This document shows, piece after piece, positions 45,710 to 55,335 of a stretch of DNA of 64,000 nt (its first letter is position 1; every line of letters starts with the position of its first letter). The DNA is taken from positions 46,410-110,409 of the forward strand of contig NZ_JAHMIN010000012.1 in assembly GCF_018986435.1 (NCBI RefSeq), in the 5' to 3' direction. This stretch comes from Hahella sp. HN01 (lineage in GTDB: Bacteria; Pseudomonadota; Gammaproteobacteria; Pseudomonadales; Oleiphilaceae). A model generated the notes under the pieces. The model saw only the letters and a list, made by a program, of their open reading frames with translations, searched no databases and was not told the origin of the DNA. A program made the translations under genes and the position numbers.

Positions 45710-47044
45710 ATGAGCGAACTCAGCCCCCATTCTCCCCTTTCCGTCAGTGAATTAAACCGTCAAGTGCGCCGACTTTTGGAAGTCAGCTTCATGCAAGTCT
45801 GGGTGACGGGCGAAATCTCCAACTTCAGTTGCCCCAGTTCAGGACATTGGTATTTCTCTCTAAAGGACGACAAAGCACAGGTGCGCTGCGCCATGTTTCG
45901 CAATCGCAATATGTTTGTGAAACAGCGCCCCCGGGATGGCGAGGCGGTTACTTTGCGCGCCAAAGTCAGCCTTTATGAAGGACGCGGCGAGTTTCAGTTG
46001 ATTGCGGAAGGTATGGAGCTGGCGGGAGAAGGCGAACTGCGACGCGCATTCGAGGAGCTAAAACTCAAACTATCCCGTGAAGGGCTATTTGAGGAGAGCC
46101 GCAAGCGCCCGTTACCGACCATGCCCAAGCAGGTTGGCGTGATTACCTCTCCGACCGGCGCGGCAGTGCGCGATATTCTCACCGTACTGAAAAGACGCTT
46201 TCCCGCCATTCCCGTCTTGCTGTTCCCTGTACCAGTTCAAGGCAAAGAGGCTGGACCAGCTATCGTTGCAGCGATAGCGAGCGCCAACCGACTTAATGCC
46301 TGCGATGTGCTGATTGTCGGCCGCGGCGGCGGCTCGCTGGAAGATCTGTGGGCCTTTAATGAAGAACCCGTGGCCCGCGCCATTGCAGCGAGCGCTATTC
46401 CTATCGTCAGCGCCGTCGGCCACGAGACCGACATTACCATCGCCGATCTGGTCGCCGACCTGCGCGCGCCCACGCCGTCCGCTGCGGCGGAAAAAGTCAG
46501 CCCGGACCAGGCCGAGTGGAAACACCGCTTTCTGGTTTATGAACAAAGGCTCGGGGCCGCCGCGCAGCGCCTGCTACGCCAGGAAGGCATGCGTCTCAAC
46601 CAGCTTCGGGAGCGTCTCAAACATCCTGGTCGCCGTCTGCAGGAATCCGCGCAACGCCTGGATGATTTGGAGATGCGCCTGCATCGGCAAGCGCAAAACC
46701 TGCTATCGGCTCGTCGCAATCAGTTAACCCATCTACATGACCGCCTGTTGGCGTCCAGCCCCAAGCAATCCTTAAAAAACCGCTACGCCACCGTGGACGC
46801 CCTTGATCACCGTTTGCAAACCGCCGTTCTGTCTGTGTTAAGACATAAGTCTCAGCACTTCGCCAAGTTGTGCGGACATATGGAAGCGGTCAGCCCTATC
46901 GCCACCCTGGCGCGAGGATACGCCATCGTCTCTGACGAAAACGGCCAGATTATTCGCAGCGAGAAAGAGGTGCGCACGGGACAAAAAGTAAAAGCCCGTC
47001 TCAGCGACGGTGAGATTCATTGCGAAGTGATCGCCCCCGCCTAG
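45710..47044 (+). CDS. xseA: Exodeoxyribonuclease VII large subunit
   Basis: Catalytic chain of exonuclease VII. The 444 residues comprise an N-terminal OB-fold (about 1-100, 'VTGEISNFSCPSSGHWYFSLKDD') and the catalytic domain with 'GVITSPTGAAVRDI' and 'IVGRGGGSLEDLWAFNEE' (about 125-320). A long coiled coil follows, then a C-terminal 'GYAIVSDENGQII'. The small subunit gene xseB is not adjacent. It is divergent from guaB. Confidence 0.96.
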   Translation: MSELSPHSPLSVSELNRQVRRLLEVSFMQVWVTGEISNFSCPSSGHWYFSLKDDKAQVRCAMFRNRNMFVKQRPRDGEAVTLRAKVSLYEGRGEFQLIAEGMELAGEGELRRAFEELKLKLSREGLFEESRKRPLPTMPKQVGVITSPTGAAVRDILTVLKRRFPAIPVLLFPVPVQGKEAGPAIVAAIASANRLNACDVLIVGRGGGSLEDLWAFNEEPVARAIAASAIPIVSAVGHETDITIADLVADLRAPTPSAAAEKVSPDQAEWKHRFLVYEQRLGAAAQRLLRQEGMRLNQLRERLKHPGRRLQESAQRLDDLEMRLHRQAQNLLSARRNQLTHLHDRLLASSPKQSLKNRYATVDALDHRLQTAVLSVLRHKSQHFAKLCGHMEAVSPIATLARGYAIVSDENGQIIRSEKEVRTGQKVKARLSDGEIHCEVIAPA

Positions 47045-47174
47045 CTAAGAAGGCTCAGGTTAATCCCCGCATTGGCGCGACGAGCCCTCAAATAGCTTTG
47101 GAAACCGGGAACATATATAAGAAAGTATATAAAGGAAAAGCCGCAGACGACGCTCCGCGGCTCGATAAAGCGGC

Positions 47175-47609
47175 TCAACCGAGCAAAAAGTGCGCGCGCG
47201 CCAATGCAATCGGGTCCTTTCGCTTCTTCTGCCATGCGCTGACGCTGACATTGGCGACGCGGTTGCCGCGACGGGTCAGCTTACATTCCGCATAGGTCTC
47301 CTGATACAGACCCGCACGCAGATAGTCCAAAGAAAAGTCGACAATCCGGGGAAAAGTGTCGATCTCCAGGAAAATGGCAAGATGGAAGGCGGCGGCCAAC
47401 TCCATGAATCCGCCGATCACGCCACCGTGAATCGCCGGCAAAATGGGATTGCCCAAATTCTGCTCCCGCTTGGGCAGAATAAACACCACTTCATTGCCGA
47501 AACGCTCACAGCGCACGCCAAGGGTGCTGGCGTAAGGAATCAGTTCCAGAAGCTTGTTGTAGTCGCCGCTGCGGTGCGCCTGGGCGACGTGTTGCTGTAA
47601 AGACTCCAT
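47175..47609 (-). CDS. PaaI-type hotdog thioesterase, copy 2
   Basis: A 144-residue single-hotdog protein with the family loop 'AIHGGVIGGFMELAAA', followed by 'SLDYLRAGL' and 'RVANVSVSAW'. The glycine-rich loop departs from the usual HGGxxxTLxD because the catalytic Asp position is Glu. ATG 47609 (GGAAG 5 nt upstream) is preferred to an upstream frame extension. It lies 2 bp after the companion thioesterase; the pair may form a heteromer. Substrate unknown. Confidence 0.83.
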   Translation of the reverse strand: MESLQQHVAQAHRSGDYNKLLELIPYASTLGVRCERFGNEVVFILPKREQNLGNPILPAIHGGVIGGFMELAAAFHLAIFLEIDTFPRIVDFSLDYLRAGLYQETYAECKLTRRGNRVANVSVSAWQKKRKDPIALARAHFLLG

Positions 47610-47611
47610 GA

Positions 47612-48103
47612 TTACTTCCTGCCCTCGATCTTTTCCCAGAACCAATCGGGGGACGCATCACGCCCAATCCGCATGAACGTGGCGACGCAGTTGGCCACTG
47701 TCGTGTCCGGGCTCCGTTGAAACGCTTCACAGCGAGTGAAGACGATCGTACCGGTCACCCGATAACACCGGGCGCGCGCGTAGACCGTTTTGCCGGGCTG
47801 CGCCGGACGCATGTAGTCCACCCGCAGATCCAGGGTGGGACACAACTCCAGCTCAGGCAGGCAACACAGTACACTGCCGCCAGAAGCAGTATCCATCAAC
47901 GTTGTGATGGCGCCGCCATGAATGACGCCCGTATCGGTGTCGCCAACGATGTGTTCGCTGTAAGGCAGTTCCAGCTCCAGGCCATCCGCATTGGCGCAAG
48001 TCACTTTGATGCCAAGTTCTCGACATTGATTAAGGCTATCCAGAAACCTCGATACCCGGCCGAAACGAATCTCGTCGTTCTCCCAGGGTTCGTACTGCTG
48101 CAT
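47612..48103 (-). CDS. PaaI-type hotdog thioesterase, copy 1
   Basis: 163 residues with 'IHGGAITTLMDTASGGSV', which keeps the HGGxxxTLxD catalytic pattern (Asp present), and 'DLRVDYMRPAQPGKTVYARARC'. It probably hydrolyses acyl- or aryl-CoA thioesters. The second thioesterase gene starts 2 bp downstream. The tandem duplication has diverged well below obvious identity. Confidence 0.85.
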   Translation of the reverse strand: MQQYEPWENDEIRFGRVSRFLDSLNQCRELGIKVTCANADGLELELPYSEHIVGDTDTGVIHGGAITTLMDTASGGSVLCCLPELELCPTLDLRVDYMRPAQPGKTVYARARCYRVTGTIVFTRCEAFQRSPDTTVANCVATFMRIGRDASPDWFWEKIEGRK

Positions 48104-48243
48104 GTTTCAGTTATCCGTCGCTATATAAATTGAATGAACGTCCTGCGTGGCGGCGACCAAATTCATCAATCTCAATCGCCCCAAGCGCAGAAGTGATTCA
48201 ACCGCGGCGACGTCACATGCGATACATTGTCGACGCTCCGCGA

Positions 48244-48957
48244 TTACTCTTTCCCCGCCGCCGCATCCTCAAAGGTCTTACCGGCGCGCAGCGCTTTCAG
48301 AGCGCGGGACCGGAACTCCCGTTGAAACAGGATGGCCACCACTGCGCTGGTTATCGCCATGAACAATATCGGATGGATAAACCAGGTCAGTACGGCGAGT
48401 CCGTAATAGTATGACCGCAAACCCAGGTTAAAAGAATCCCCGGCCAGATTCGCCACCCGTGCGGCGGACTGGGCCAGCGCCTCGCGCGCGCCGGAGCTGA
48501 CTTTGTCCTCATAGGTCAACGGCGCGCTGCTGATCAGCACGCCACAGAAGTTGTATTGCCGCATTGACCAGGTGAATTTAAAAAAGGAATACACGAACAC
48601 TGCGCACAGCACCACCAGCTTGAGTTCCCACATGAACTTGCCGGTCTGGGCGATATAGGGTAGATCACTAAAGACGGACATGGCTTTGTCCGTATACCCT
48701 ATAGCAGTGATCAAACCCGCAAGGATCAACAAGCTGCTGGATGCGAAGAAAGCGCCGTTGCGCTCCAGGCTGCCCACTACGGAGGCGTCGGCGATGCGAG
48801 CGTCCCGCATCAGCGTACGACGCATCCAGTCGGCGCGATACAGATCCAACGTATTGGACAGGCAGGGCCGGGTTTTAGCGCGGTGCTCCGAATAATAGGT
48901 GTAACCGACGCAATTCAATAAGAACCAGACGAGAGCAAAATAATCCAGTAGATTCAT
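48244..48957 (-). CDS. DUF599-family membrane protein
   Basis: 237 residues with four likely transmembrane segments (about 5-22, 72-92, 108-130 and 190-215). The cytosolic 'YYSEHRAKTRPCLSN' and 'RRTLMRDARIADASVVGSL' segments match DUF599 proteins. Function unknown. Its start is 79 bp from the divergent M48 lipoprotein start. Confidence 0.82.
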   Translation of the reverse strand: MNLLDYFALVWFLLNCVGYTYYSEHRAKTRPCLSNTLDLYRADWMRRTLMRDARIADASVVGSLERNGAFFASSSLLILAGLITAIGYTDKAMSVFSDLPYIAQTGKFMWELKLVVLCAVFVYSFFKFTWSMRQYNFCGVLISSAPLTYEDKVSSGAREALAQSAARVANLAGDSFNLGLRSYYYGLAVLTWFIHPILFMAITSAVVAILFQREFRSRALKALRAGKTFEDAAAGKE

Positions 48958-49036
48958 AACACCTTAATCGTTAGATACTTTGATATTATTTTTGACCATT
49001 TTTTGTAGAAATTCATTTAGACGCTTGGAGAAGATA

Positions 49037-50587
49037 ATGCTACGCCTCTTTACATGTAGCCTGTGCCTAATCCTGATCTTGCTGCAAGGATGCAGCGTGA
49101 ACCCGGTCACCGGCAAACGCGAGATCATGATCATCAGCGAGCAGCAGGAGATGAGCCTGGGACAGGAACAGTACCAACCCGCACAACAATCCCAGGGCGG
49201 ACTGTATTATCTTGATCCGGAGCTGACCTTCTATGTTCGCCAGGTGGGGGAAAAGCTCGCCAAAGTCAGTGATCGCCCTGACCTGCCCTACGAATTCGTG
49301 GTGCTGAACAACTCGGTCCCCAACGCCTGGGCGCTGCCTTCCGGCAAAATCGCCATCAACCGGGGCCTGTTGGCGAAACTGGATGACGAGGCGCAATTGG
49401 CCGCCGTGCTCGGCCACGAAATCGTTCACGCCGCCGCCCGTCACAGCGCCAAGCGCATGCAGTCGAACCTGCTCATCTCAGCCGGCGTGGCCGGCCTGGG
49501 ACTGGCGCTGGACAATCAGGACTATCGAGACATATTAGTAGGCGGAGCCGCCATGGGCGCCACGATGGCGGTGGCGAAATATGGTCGTGATCACGAGCTG
49601 GAGTCCGATCACTACGGCATGCAATACATGGCCGCCGCCGGTTACGACACCCAGGCTGCTGTGGAACTGCAGCAACTATTTGTAAAACTCTCTGAAGGGC
49701 ATTCACAGAACTGGCTGGAAGGCTTGTTCGCCTCACATCCGCCCTCCCCTGAACGCGTGGAAGAAAATCGACGCACCGCGCTGACGCTGCCCAAGTCCAA
49801 CTATCGCGGCAAAGACGCCTTCATGAAAGCGACGGCGCGCCTGCGCAAAACGGTTCCCGCCTATGACGCCTACGACGAGGGGGTCCAGGCCCTGAAAGCG
49901 GGCGACGCCGACAAAGCACTGCAACGGGCCAATCAGGCCATCAAGCTGGAGCCGGAGGAAGCGATGTTTTACTCCCTGCGCGGCGACATCTATAAAAAGC
50001 AGAATAAAGAGTCCGCCGCTTTGAAAGAGTATGACAAGGCCGTGTCGCTGAACCCGGATTACTTCGCCCACACTCTCAAGCGCGGCCTGGCTTATAAAGA
50101 GATGGGAGACGGCGCCAAAGCCGCCCAGGATCTACGCCGAGCCAACGATTTACTGCCGACGTCCGTAGCCAATCTGGCGCTGGGCGATATCGAGGCGCAA
50201 AGCAATAACTCCGCCGCCGCCATCAGCCATTACAGCGCAGCGGCGGAGGCGTCAGGGGCTTACGGCCAGGAAGCGCGCCAGAAGCTATCGCGTCTGGATT
50301 TACCGAAGAATCCTGAGCGTTATCTGCAACTGCAGACACTGAAAGATAAGCAGGGGCGCGCCTTCATTACCTATAGCAATCAAAGCGCGTTGGAAGTGAA
50401 CAATATTGTGGTCGAAGTGGCCTTGATAAACGCCAGCGGCTGGGTCATGAAGCAGGATACTCTTACCCTGGGACCCGCCAGTCCCGGCCAACAGGCAAAG
50501 CCAGTATTCAGCGCCATTGCGACTGAGGCGGCGCAGCGCAAGGATTTATCGCTGCTCACCCGTCTGCATAGCTACCGTTTACGCTAA
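49037..50587 (+). CDS. Outer-membrane lipoprotein M48 metalloprotease with TPRs
   Basis: A 516-residue precursor with a lipoprotein signal ('LLQGC', C19 lipidated) and a metzincin-like M48 domain with zinc motif HEIVH at 127-131 and the third ligand in 'HELESDHYGM'. TPR-like helices (about 265-390) are followed by a beta-rich C-terminal domain (about 405-516) not found in BepA. It is related to LoiP/YcaL-type peptidases plus TPRs. ATG 49037 with GGAG upstream gives the correct signal peptide; an earlier in-frame Met does not. Its stop overlaps the convergent hydrolase stop by 4 bp. Confidence 0.87.
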   Translation: MLRLFTCSLCLILILLQGCSVNPVTGKREIMIISEQQEMSLGQEQYQPAQQSQGGLYYLDPELTFYVRQVGEKLAKVSDRPDLPYEFVVLNNSVPNAWALPSGKIAINRGLLAKLDDEAQLAAVLGHEIVHAAARHSAKRMQSNLLISAGVAGLGLALDNQDYRDILVGGAAMGATMAVAKYGRDHELESDHYGMQYMAAAGYDTQAAVELQQLFVKLSEGHSQNWLEGLFASHPPSPERVEENRRTALTLPKSNYRGKDAFMKATARLRKTVPAYDAYDEGVQALKAGDADKALQRANQAIKLEPEEAMFYSLRGDIYKKQNKESAALKEYDKAVSLNPDYFAHTLKRGLAYKEMGDGAKAAQDLRRANDLLPTSVANLALGDIEAQSNNSAAAISHYSAAAEASGAYGQEARQKLSRLDLPKNPERYLQLQTLKDKQGRAFITYSNQSALEVNNIVVEVALINASGWVMKQDTLTLGPASPGQQAKPVFSAIATEAAQRKDLSLLTRLHSYRLR

Positions 50588-51528
50588 CCCTCAGCGGACG
50601 CCGCCAAAGCCAGGATATGTGCTAAGGCGGCGTCTGGATCTTCCTGCATAAAGCAATGTCCGCCCGGAAGCGACTGCAATCGCACCCGACGATTCACTGA
50701 CGCCGCCCGCAGCGCGGATTTCACGACAAACGGATAAGAACTCTCTCCATAAATAATCGCCATGGGTTGGCGCACATGTTTGATCGAAGGCCACAACCTA
50801 TCCGGGAAGGTCGCGAACACCGCCGCTTCCAGACGTGGTGGACACTTCAAGGTCAATCCCTTATCAGTTTCCTGCAGCGCATGTTGGATATAAGCCTCCA
50901 ATGCGTCGGCGCGCCACCCTTTGAGCATGCCGCGCCCCTCAAAATACTCACGCGCAGCCGCTCTGTCGTCCCAGCCGTCACGTCGATTTTCCGCCCGCGC
51001 GGCCAAGGGATTGGGCGCACGCAATCGCAGCCAGCGATAAGCGGTCAGCGCTCGCAACATGGTTGGAGTGAAATAAACCGGGTCCAGCGCCACCACCTGA
51101 TCGAACGCATCCTGGTGGGCCGCGGCGATCAATGTCGTCAACACGCCGCCAAAGCTGTGCCCCATACCTAGCACAGAAACCGCGCCATAATCCGCACGAA
51201 AATGCCGCCAGGCGGCGTAGGCGGTTTCCGCCGTTGCATTCCAGCCGCGAAACGCCCCACCGGCGTCGCTGTCACCATGTCCCTGGGCGTCGCTGAGAAA
51301 CAAGTCGTAATGCTCGGCGAGCTGGCGCAACAAAGGCTCATAGGTTAATCCACAGAAACCGTTGCCATGCATAAAGTGCAGTATCGGTTTGCCCGAGGGG
51401 CGGCTGCGCCAGCCTCGAATCGTCATCCCCGGCTCCGCGGCATACTCCCAGGGAGTCAACGTCATTAGTAGAGACTCCGGCGCCGCCTTGTGCACATCGG
51501 CCATACCAGAGAGTGAGGCTTGGCTCAT
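50584..51528 (-). CDS. Alpha/beta hydrolase
   Basis: 314 residues with the nucleophile elbow 'GMGHSFGGV' (Ser, about residue 125), the oxyanion 'HGNGFCG' and a C-terminal 'LPGGHCFMQEDP' that supplies the catalytic His. The order is that of a soluble esterase/lipase, without a signal peptide. It is last in ybbA-ybbP-glycosyltransferase-hydrolase, overlapping the glycosyltransferase stop by ATGA (4 bp). Substrate unknown. Confidence 0.85.
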   Translation of the reverse strand: MSQASLSGMADVHKAAPESLLMTLTPWEYAAEPGMTIRGWRSRPSGKPILHFMHGNGFCGLTYEPLLRQLAEHYDLFLSDAQGHGDSDAGGAFRGWNATAETAYAAWRHFRADYGAVSVLGMGHSFGGVLTTLIAAAHQDAFDQVVALDPVYFTPTMLRALTAYRWLRLRAPNPLAARAENRRDGWDDRAAAREYFEGRGMLKGWRADALEAYIQHALQETDKGLTLKCPPRLEAAVFATFPDRLWPSIKHVRQPMAIIYGESSYPFVVKSALRAASVNRRVRLQSLPGGHCFMQEDPDAALAHILALAASAEG

Positions 51529-52805
51529 ACTTCGTCCTTATCCTCTATTTCATTCATCAAAGCGCGTACTTGCTCGTCGCGATCACAGTAGATACTGGGG
51601 TACAGGTTGTCCCGCCACCAGTGTATCCATTTCAACGTTTGAAATCCGTCGAACCAGCAGTGAAAGTGGCGACGGAAGGCTTGCTCAGTGGAGGATTGCG
51701 CAGCAAAACGACGCACCGCTCCGGCGACGGCGAACGCCTCCAGAGCCTGGCTGGCTAAATCCTCGCGCCCAGTGTAAGCGCTTAGCGCCCCGGCAAGCTC
51801 CGATATCGCCGCTTCCGGCTGCTCCCGCAAACGCCACAGCATCGCCACGGATTGCAGAAGTATGCGCAAACAGGGGTAAGTCGCCGGGTGATAGAAGGCC
51901 ATCGCCCCCTCGCCTTCCAGCGCCGTTTGTAATGCTGGTCCGGTTCCAAAAGGAACCCGGCTACTCAGCCGCCCGCTTAAAACAATTGCTTCGCCCGTCG
52001 GCTGCAACACCGGACCCAGCTTGGCGAGCTTGTTAAGCAGGTAAAAGTCTTCTCCCGCCGCACGCAGAGGCATTCCTCGCACCATGGCGTAGGCGTCCGC
52101 GCGACAGGCTAATGTGCTACCGATAGTGTGATACGCATAGGGAGACCCCGCCGCCCGCAAGCCCACCACGTAACTGCGCAACTTGTTTTCATAAATTCGC
52201 ATCAGGCGCCGCTGTCTGTCGTCGCCTTCGCCACGATGGCGAAACGGGTAAACCAGCGCCACGCCGCCGTCAGTTTGGGCCGCTTGTTCGAGATAATCAG
52301 CAGGAAGCTCCGCATCAGCGTCAGTGAAGTGAATCCAAGTCGTTTGCAGATGGCCGCCCGCGATCAAAGCCAAAGCTATGTCGCCGCCAATTTTGCGCGC
52401 CAGCCCCACCCCCAGCTCTTTGGGAATCAGAGTTTCCTCGGCGCACCGATCCACCAGCAGAATAGCTGAGCCATCGATCTCCAGCAGCTCCAGATTAGCG
52501 TAGCGCCATAGGGTGCGGCCTTCGCTTTGCGCGCGCCGTAAACACGCACGGGTCATCGTCAATGCATCCGCGTCCGCCGCCACCGGCGCGTTGATCACCC
52601 AGATTTGCAAGCAATCGGCTTGGGATAAAGCTGCGGCGACGCGCTCAAGCCCCTCATAATCCTCCGCAAACGCCGGGATGATTATCACGCCGCGCCACCG
52701 CCCCTCTATTCCCGCAAGCGCATGGCTTTCCGCTTCCGCGTACTCACGCAGATACTTGGCCATCGCCTTACCGGGCTTGTACGCCAGCGCATTCGCCTCC
52801 GCCAT
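51525..52805 (-). CDS. Family-2-like glycosyltransferase
   Basis: 426 residues with an N-terminal GT-A fold: 'GVIIIPAFAEDYEGLERVAAAL' and the metal-binding 'FTDADAELPADYLEQA' (D-x-D near residue 165). The 'GEDFYLLNKLAKLG' motif corresponds to the catalytic ED of GT2. There is no transmembrane segment. It lies 10 bp after ybbP and overlaps the hydrolase by 4 bp. The acceptor cannot be told. Confidence 0.8.
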   Translation of the reverse strand: MAEANALAYKPGKAMAKYLREYAEAESHALAGIEGRWRGVIIIPAFAEDYEGLERVAAALSQADCLQIWVINAPVAADADALTMTRACLRRAQSEGRTLWRYANLELLEIDGSAILLVDRCAEETLIPKELGVGLARKIGGDIALALIAGGHLQTTWIHFTDADAELPADYLEQAAQTDGGVALVYPFRHRGEGDDRQRRLMRIYENKLRSYVVGLRAAGSPYAYHTIGSTLACRADAYAMVRGMPLRAAGEDFYLLNKLAKLGPVLQPTGEAIVLSGRLSSRVPFGTGPALQTALEGEGAMAFYHPATYPCLRILLQSVAMLWRLREQPEAAISELAGALSAYTGREDLASQALEAFAVAGAVRRFAAQSSTEQAFRRHFHCWFDGFQTLKWIHWWRDNLYPSIYCDRDEQVRALMNEIEDKDEV

Positions 52806-52815
52806 TTACGCCAGC

Positions 52816-55335
52816 CTACTCCACAAAGCCAGATTGCAACGTCGCGTGAGGCGGCGCCAGCAGAGCGCCCCGTAAACGCCAGTAGGCGTAAGCCGCCGTC
52901 GCGGCGGCGCTGATTAACGGCGCCAGCAACCACAACTCCCAGTGCAGGCTAAAAGGCAGTTCAAACAGGCGATATTGCAGAAATCCCGCCACGCTCTCGG
53001 CCACGATAACGCCCATGACGCCAGCAAAGGCGCCTATCAGGCTGAACTCTCCTACGGTCGCGCCAATCACGACGCGGCGATGGGCGCCGAGCGCGCGAAA
53101 CAGCGCAGTCTCCGCCCGTCGTGAAGGCGCCTCGCGGGCCAGCAACGACGCCACCACCAGTAGCGCCGCAGCGAAAATCAGCGCCAGCAACGCTTCGATC
53201 GCCAGCGACACTTGCGCGATGACTTCCCGCACTTTCACCACAAATTGATCCAACTCCAGCACCGACACGGTGGGAAACTGGCGATTAACCTGATTCACCA
53301 TCTCGGTTTTGTTATCGCTCAAGTAAGCGCTGGTCAGATAAGTGGCGGCGAAGCCATCCAGTGCGCCGGGCGCAAAAGCCATGTAAAAGTTCGGCTTAAG
53401 GCTGTCCCACTGTACGCTGCGGATGCTCTGTACTTTCGATTCCAACGCGGCGCCGCCAATCTGAAAGGTCAGAGAGTCCCCCAACTTCACGTCGAGTCGC
53501 TGCGCCAACTGGCTTTCAATGGACACGCCGGGAACGCCGCCTTGCGCGCTTGACGCCTCATCCCACCAAGTACCACTCAGGATTCGATTATCTTCCGACA
53601 GATCCGCCATCCAGGTTAGATTGAGCTCCCGATTCAAAGCGCCGACTTCCCGCTCCTTGCTGACCACCGTCCGCACGGGCTCGCCGTTGATGTGAGTCAG
53701 ACGGCCGCGCACCATGGGATACAACGGCGCCGCAGCGATATGATTCTGCTCAAACATGGTTCGCATCGGCTCCACTTCATAAGGAGCGATGTTGATAAAG
53801 AAGTGATTAGGCGCATTTTCCGGAATTTGCGCCCGCCAGTTGTCCACCAACTCCGTTCGCACCAGAAACAGGGTCAGCAGCAAAGCCCAGGCGCTACCCA
53901 GCGCCAATACGTGCGGCACCGTCGACCAGGGGCGACGCTTCAACTGATCGGCGCCGGCCCGCAGGGCGCCTGGAGTGACCGTGCGACGCGGCGGACGCAG
54001 TTTTACCCACATTTTCATGAGCCAGGCCGCCACGGCGATCATCACCGCCAGCCCGACCAACACAGCAGCAACGATAGTTAATTCGCCGCTGTAGACCATC
54101 AACAACGCCGCAAAGCCGATCAGAGCGGATAGCATGCGCGACTTGGAGAACCCGAGCATGCGCTGAAAGTCCGCATTAGCCGCCGCCTGCCGCAGGATAA
54201 ACATGGGGGGCTGTTTGGCCAGAGCCCGAAACACCGGCCAGGCGAACGCCGCCAGCACAATCGTCAGTGTCAGCAACGGCAACCAGATCCAGTTCAGAGG
54301 CAGGGACGTGTGCAGCGGCGGCAGCATGTCGCCCATGGCCCATACCGCCCATTGCTCAAATAGCAGTCCGCACCCCAGGCCCAATATCGACGCGGTGACG
54401 GCGGAAATTAACAACAGTGACGCAAAACGCATGCGCAGCTGACCGCTGCGGCACCCAAGGGTTTTCAGCAGAGCTACCGTATCCTTCTGTTGTTGAGCGT
54501 AGTACTGCGCAGTGACAGTGAGCGCCACCGCCGCCAGCAGTACGCCCAGTACACCGCCTAATAACAGATAACGCTCAGCCCGCTCTATCGCCCGCGACAC
54601 CGCTGGACGACCGTCTTTCGCCGAGACAATACGCTCGGAGGCGGTCAGTGACGACGCGATATCCGCATTGAACTGCTCCAGTCGCGCCTCGTCGCCGGCC
54701 AGCAATAGGCGATATTTCAATCGGCTTCCAGGCTGCGCCACCGCCGTGGCGGCGACATCCTCGTAGTTCATCAAAACGCGGGGGGCGACATTCATAAAGG
54801 AAAAAGAAGGATCAGGCTCTTTCGTCAGTAACCCGGTCACTTTTAACTGCTTACGCCCAACGCCGACGGAGTCCCCCAACTGCACGGCCAGCAGGGAAAA
54901 CAGTCTTGGCGCCAGCCAGACTTCGCCTTGCGCCGGCCCCTGCTTCACAACCTCCGATGGCGCGCCAGCCGCAGTCACCACGCCCACTTCGCCTTTCAGC
55001 GGATACCCTGCGTCCACCGCTTTGACTGCGACCAATTGAAACTGGTCGCCGCTGTTCAGCATGGTGGAGAATTCCAGCGTAAACGCCGTATCCAAGCCCA
55101 ATTGCTGCGCCTCTTTCACCCAGGCGTCAGAAAGATTACCGGAGCTTTCGATCACCTGATCGCCGCCGAGGAAGCGGGAAGCGCCGTCATCAAAAACGGC
55201 TTTCAAACGCCCGGTAAAAGCGGTGATCGACGCCACCGTCAGCACGGCGACAAACAGCGCAAGCCACAACAAACGGAATGAAGGCTGTCGCCACTCTCTC
55301 AGCCAGAGTTGCAGCGATCGCGTAGAACCTGTCAT
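52816..55335 (-). CDS. ybbP: ABC transporter permease, YbbP-type (FtsX/MacB-like)
   Basis: 839 residues with about ten transmembrane helices: one near the N-terminus (25-45), three pairs around 265-380, 410-450 and 480-500, and a final set around 715-830, with two large periplasmic loops. This duplicated FtsX-type layout is that of YbbP, a lipoprotein/mechanotransmission-type ABC permease. Its ATG shares one base with the ybbA stop (TAATG). Confidence 0.87.
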   Translation of the reverse strand: MTGSTRSLQLWLREWRQPSFRLLWLALFVAVLTVASITAFTGRLKAVFDDGASRFLGGDQVIESSGNLSDAWVKEAQQLGLDTAFTLEFSTMLNSGDQFQLVAVKAVDAGYPLKGEVGVVTAAGAPSEVVKQGPAQGEVWLAPRLFSLLAVQLGDSVGVGRKQLKVTGLLTKEPDPSFSFMNVAPRVLMNYEDVAATAVAQPGSRLKYRLLLAGDEARLEQFNADIASSLTASERIVSAKDGRPAVSRAIERAERYLLLGGVLGVLLAAVALTVTAQYYAQQQKDTVALLKTLGCRSGQLRMRFASLLLISAVTASILGLGCGLLFEQWAVWAMGDMLPPLHTSLPLNWIWLPLLTLTIVLAAFAWPVFRALAKQPPMFILRQAAANADFQRMLGFSKSRMLSALIGFAALLMVYSGELTIVAAVLVGLAVMIAVAAWLMKMWVKLRPPRRTVTPGALRAGADQLKRRPWSTVPHVLALGSAWALLLTLFLVRTELVDNWRAQIPENAPNHFFINIAPYEVEPMRTMFEQNHIAAAPLYPMVRGRLTHINGEPVRTVVSKEREVGALNRELNLTWMADLSEDNRILSGTWWDEASSAQGGVPGVSIESQLAQRLDVKLGDSLTFQIGGAALESKVQSIRSVQWDSLKPNFYMAFAPGALDGFAATYLTSAYLSDNKTEMVNQVNRQFPTVSVLELDQFVVKVREVIAQVSLAIEALLALIFAAALLVVASLLAREAPSRRAETALFRALGAHRRVVIGATVGEFSLIGAFAGVMGVIVAESVAGFLQYRLFELPFSLHWELWLLAPLISAAATAAYAYWRLRGALLAPPHATLQSGFVE

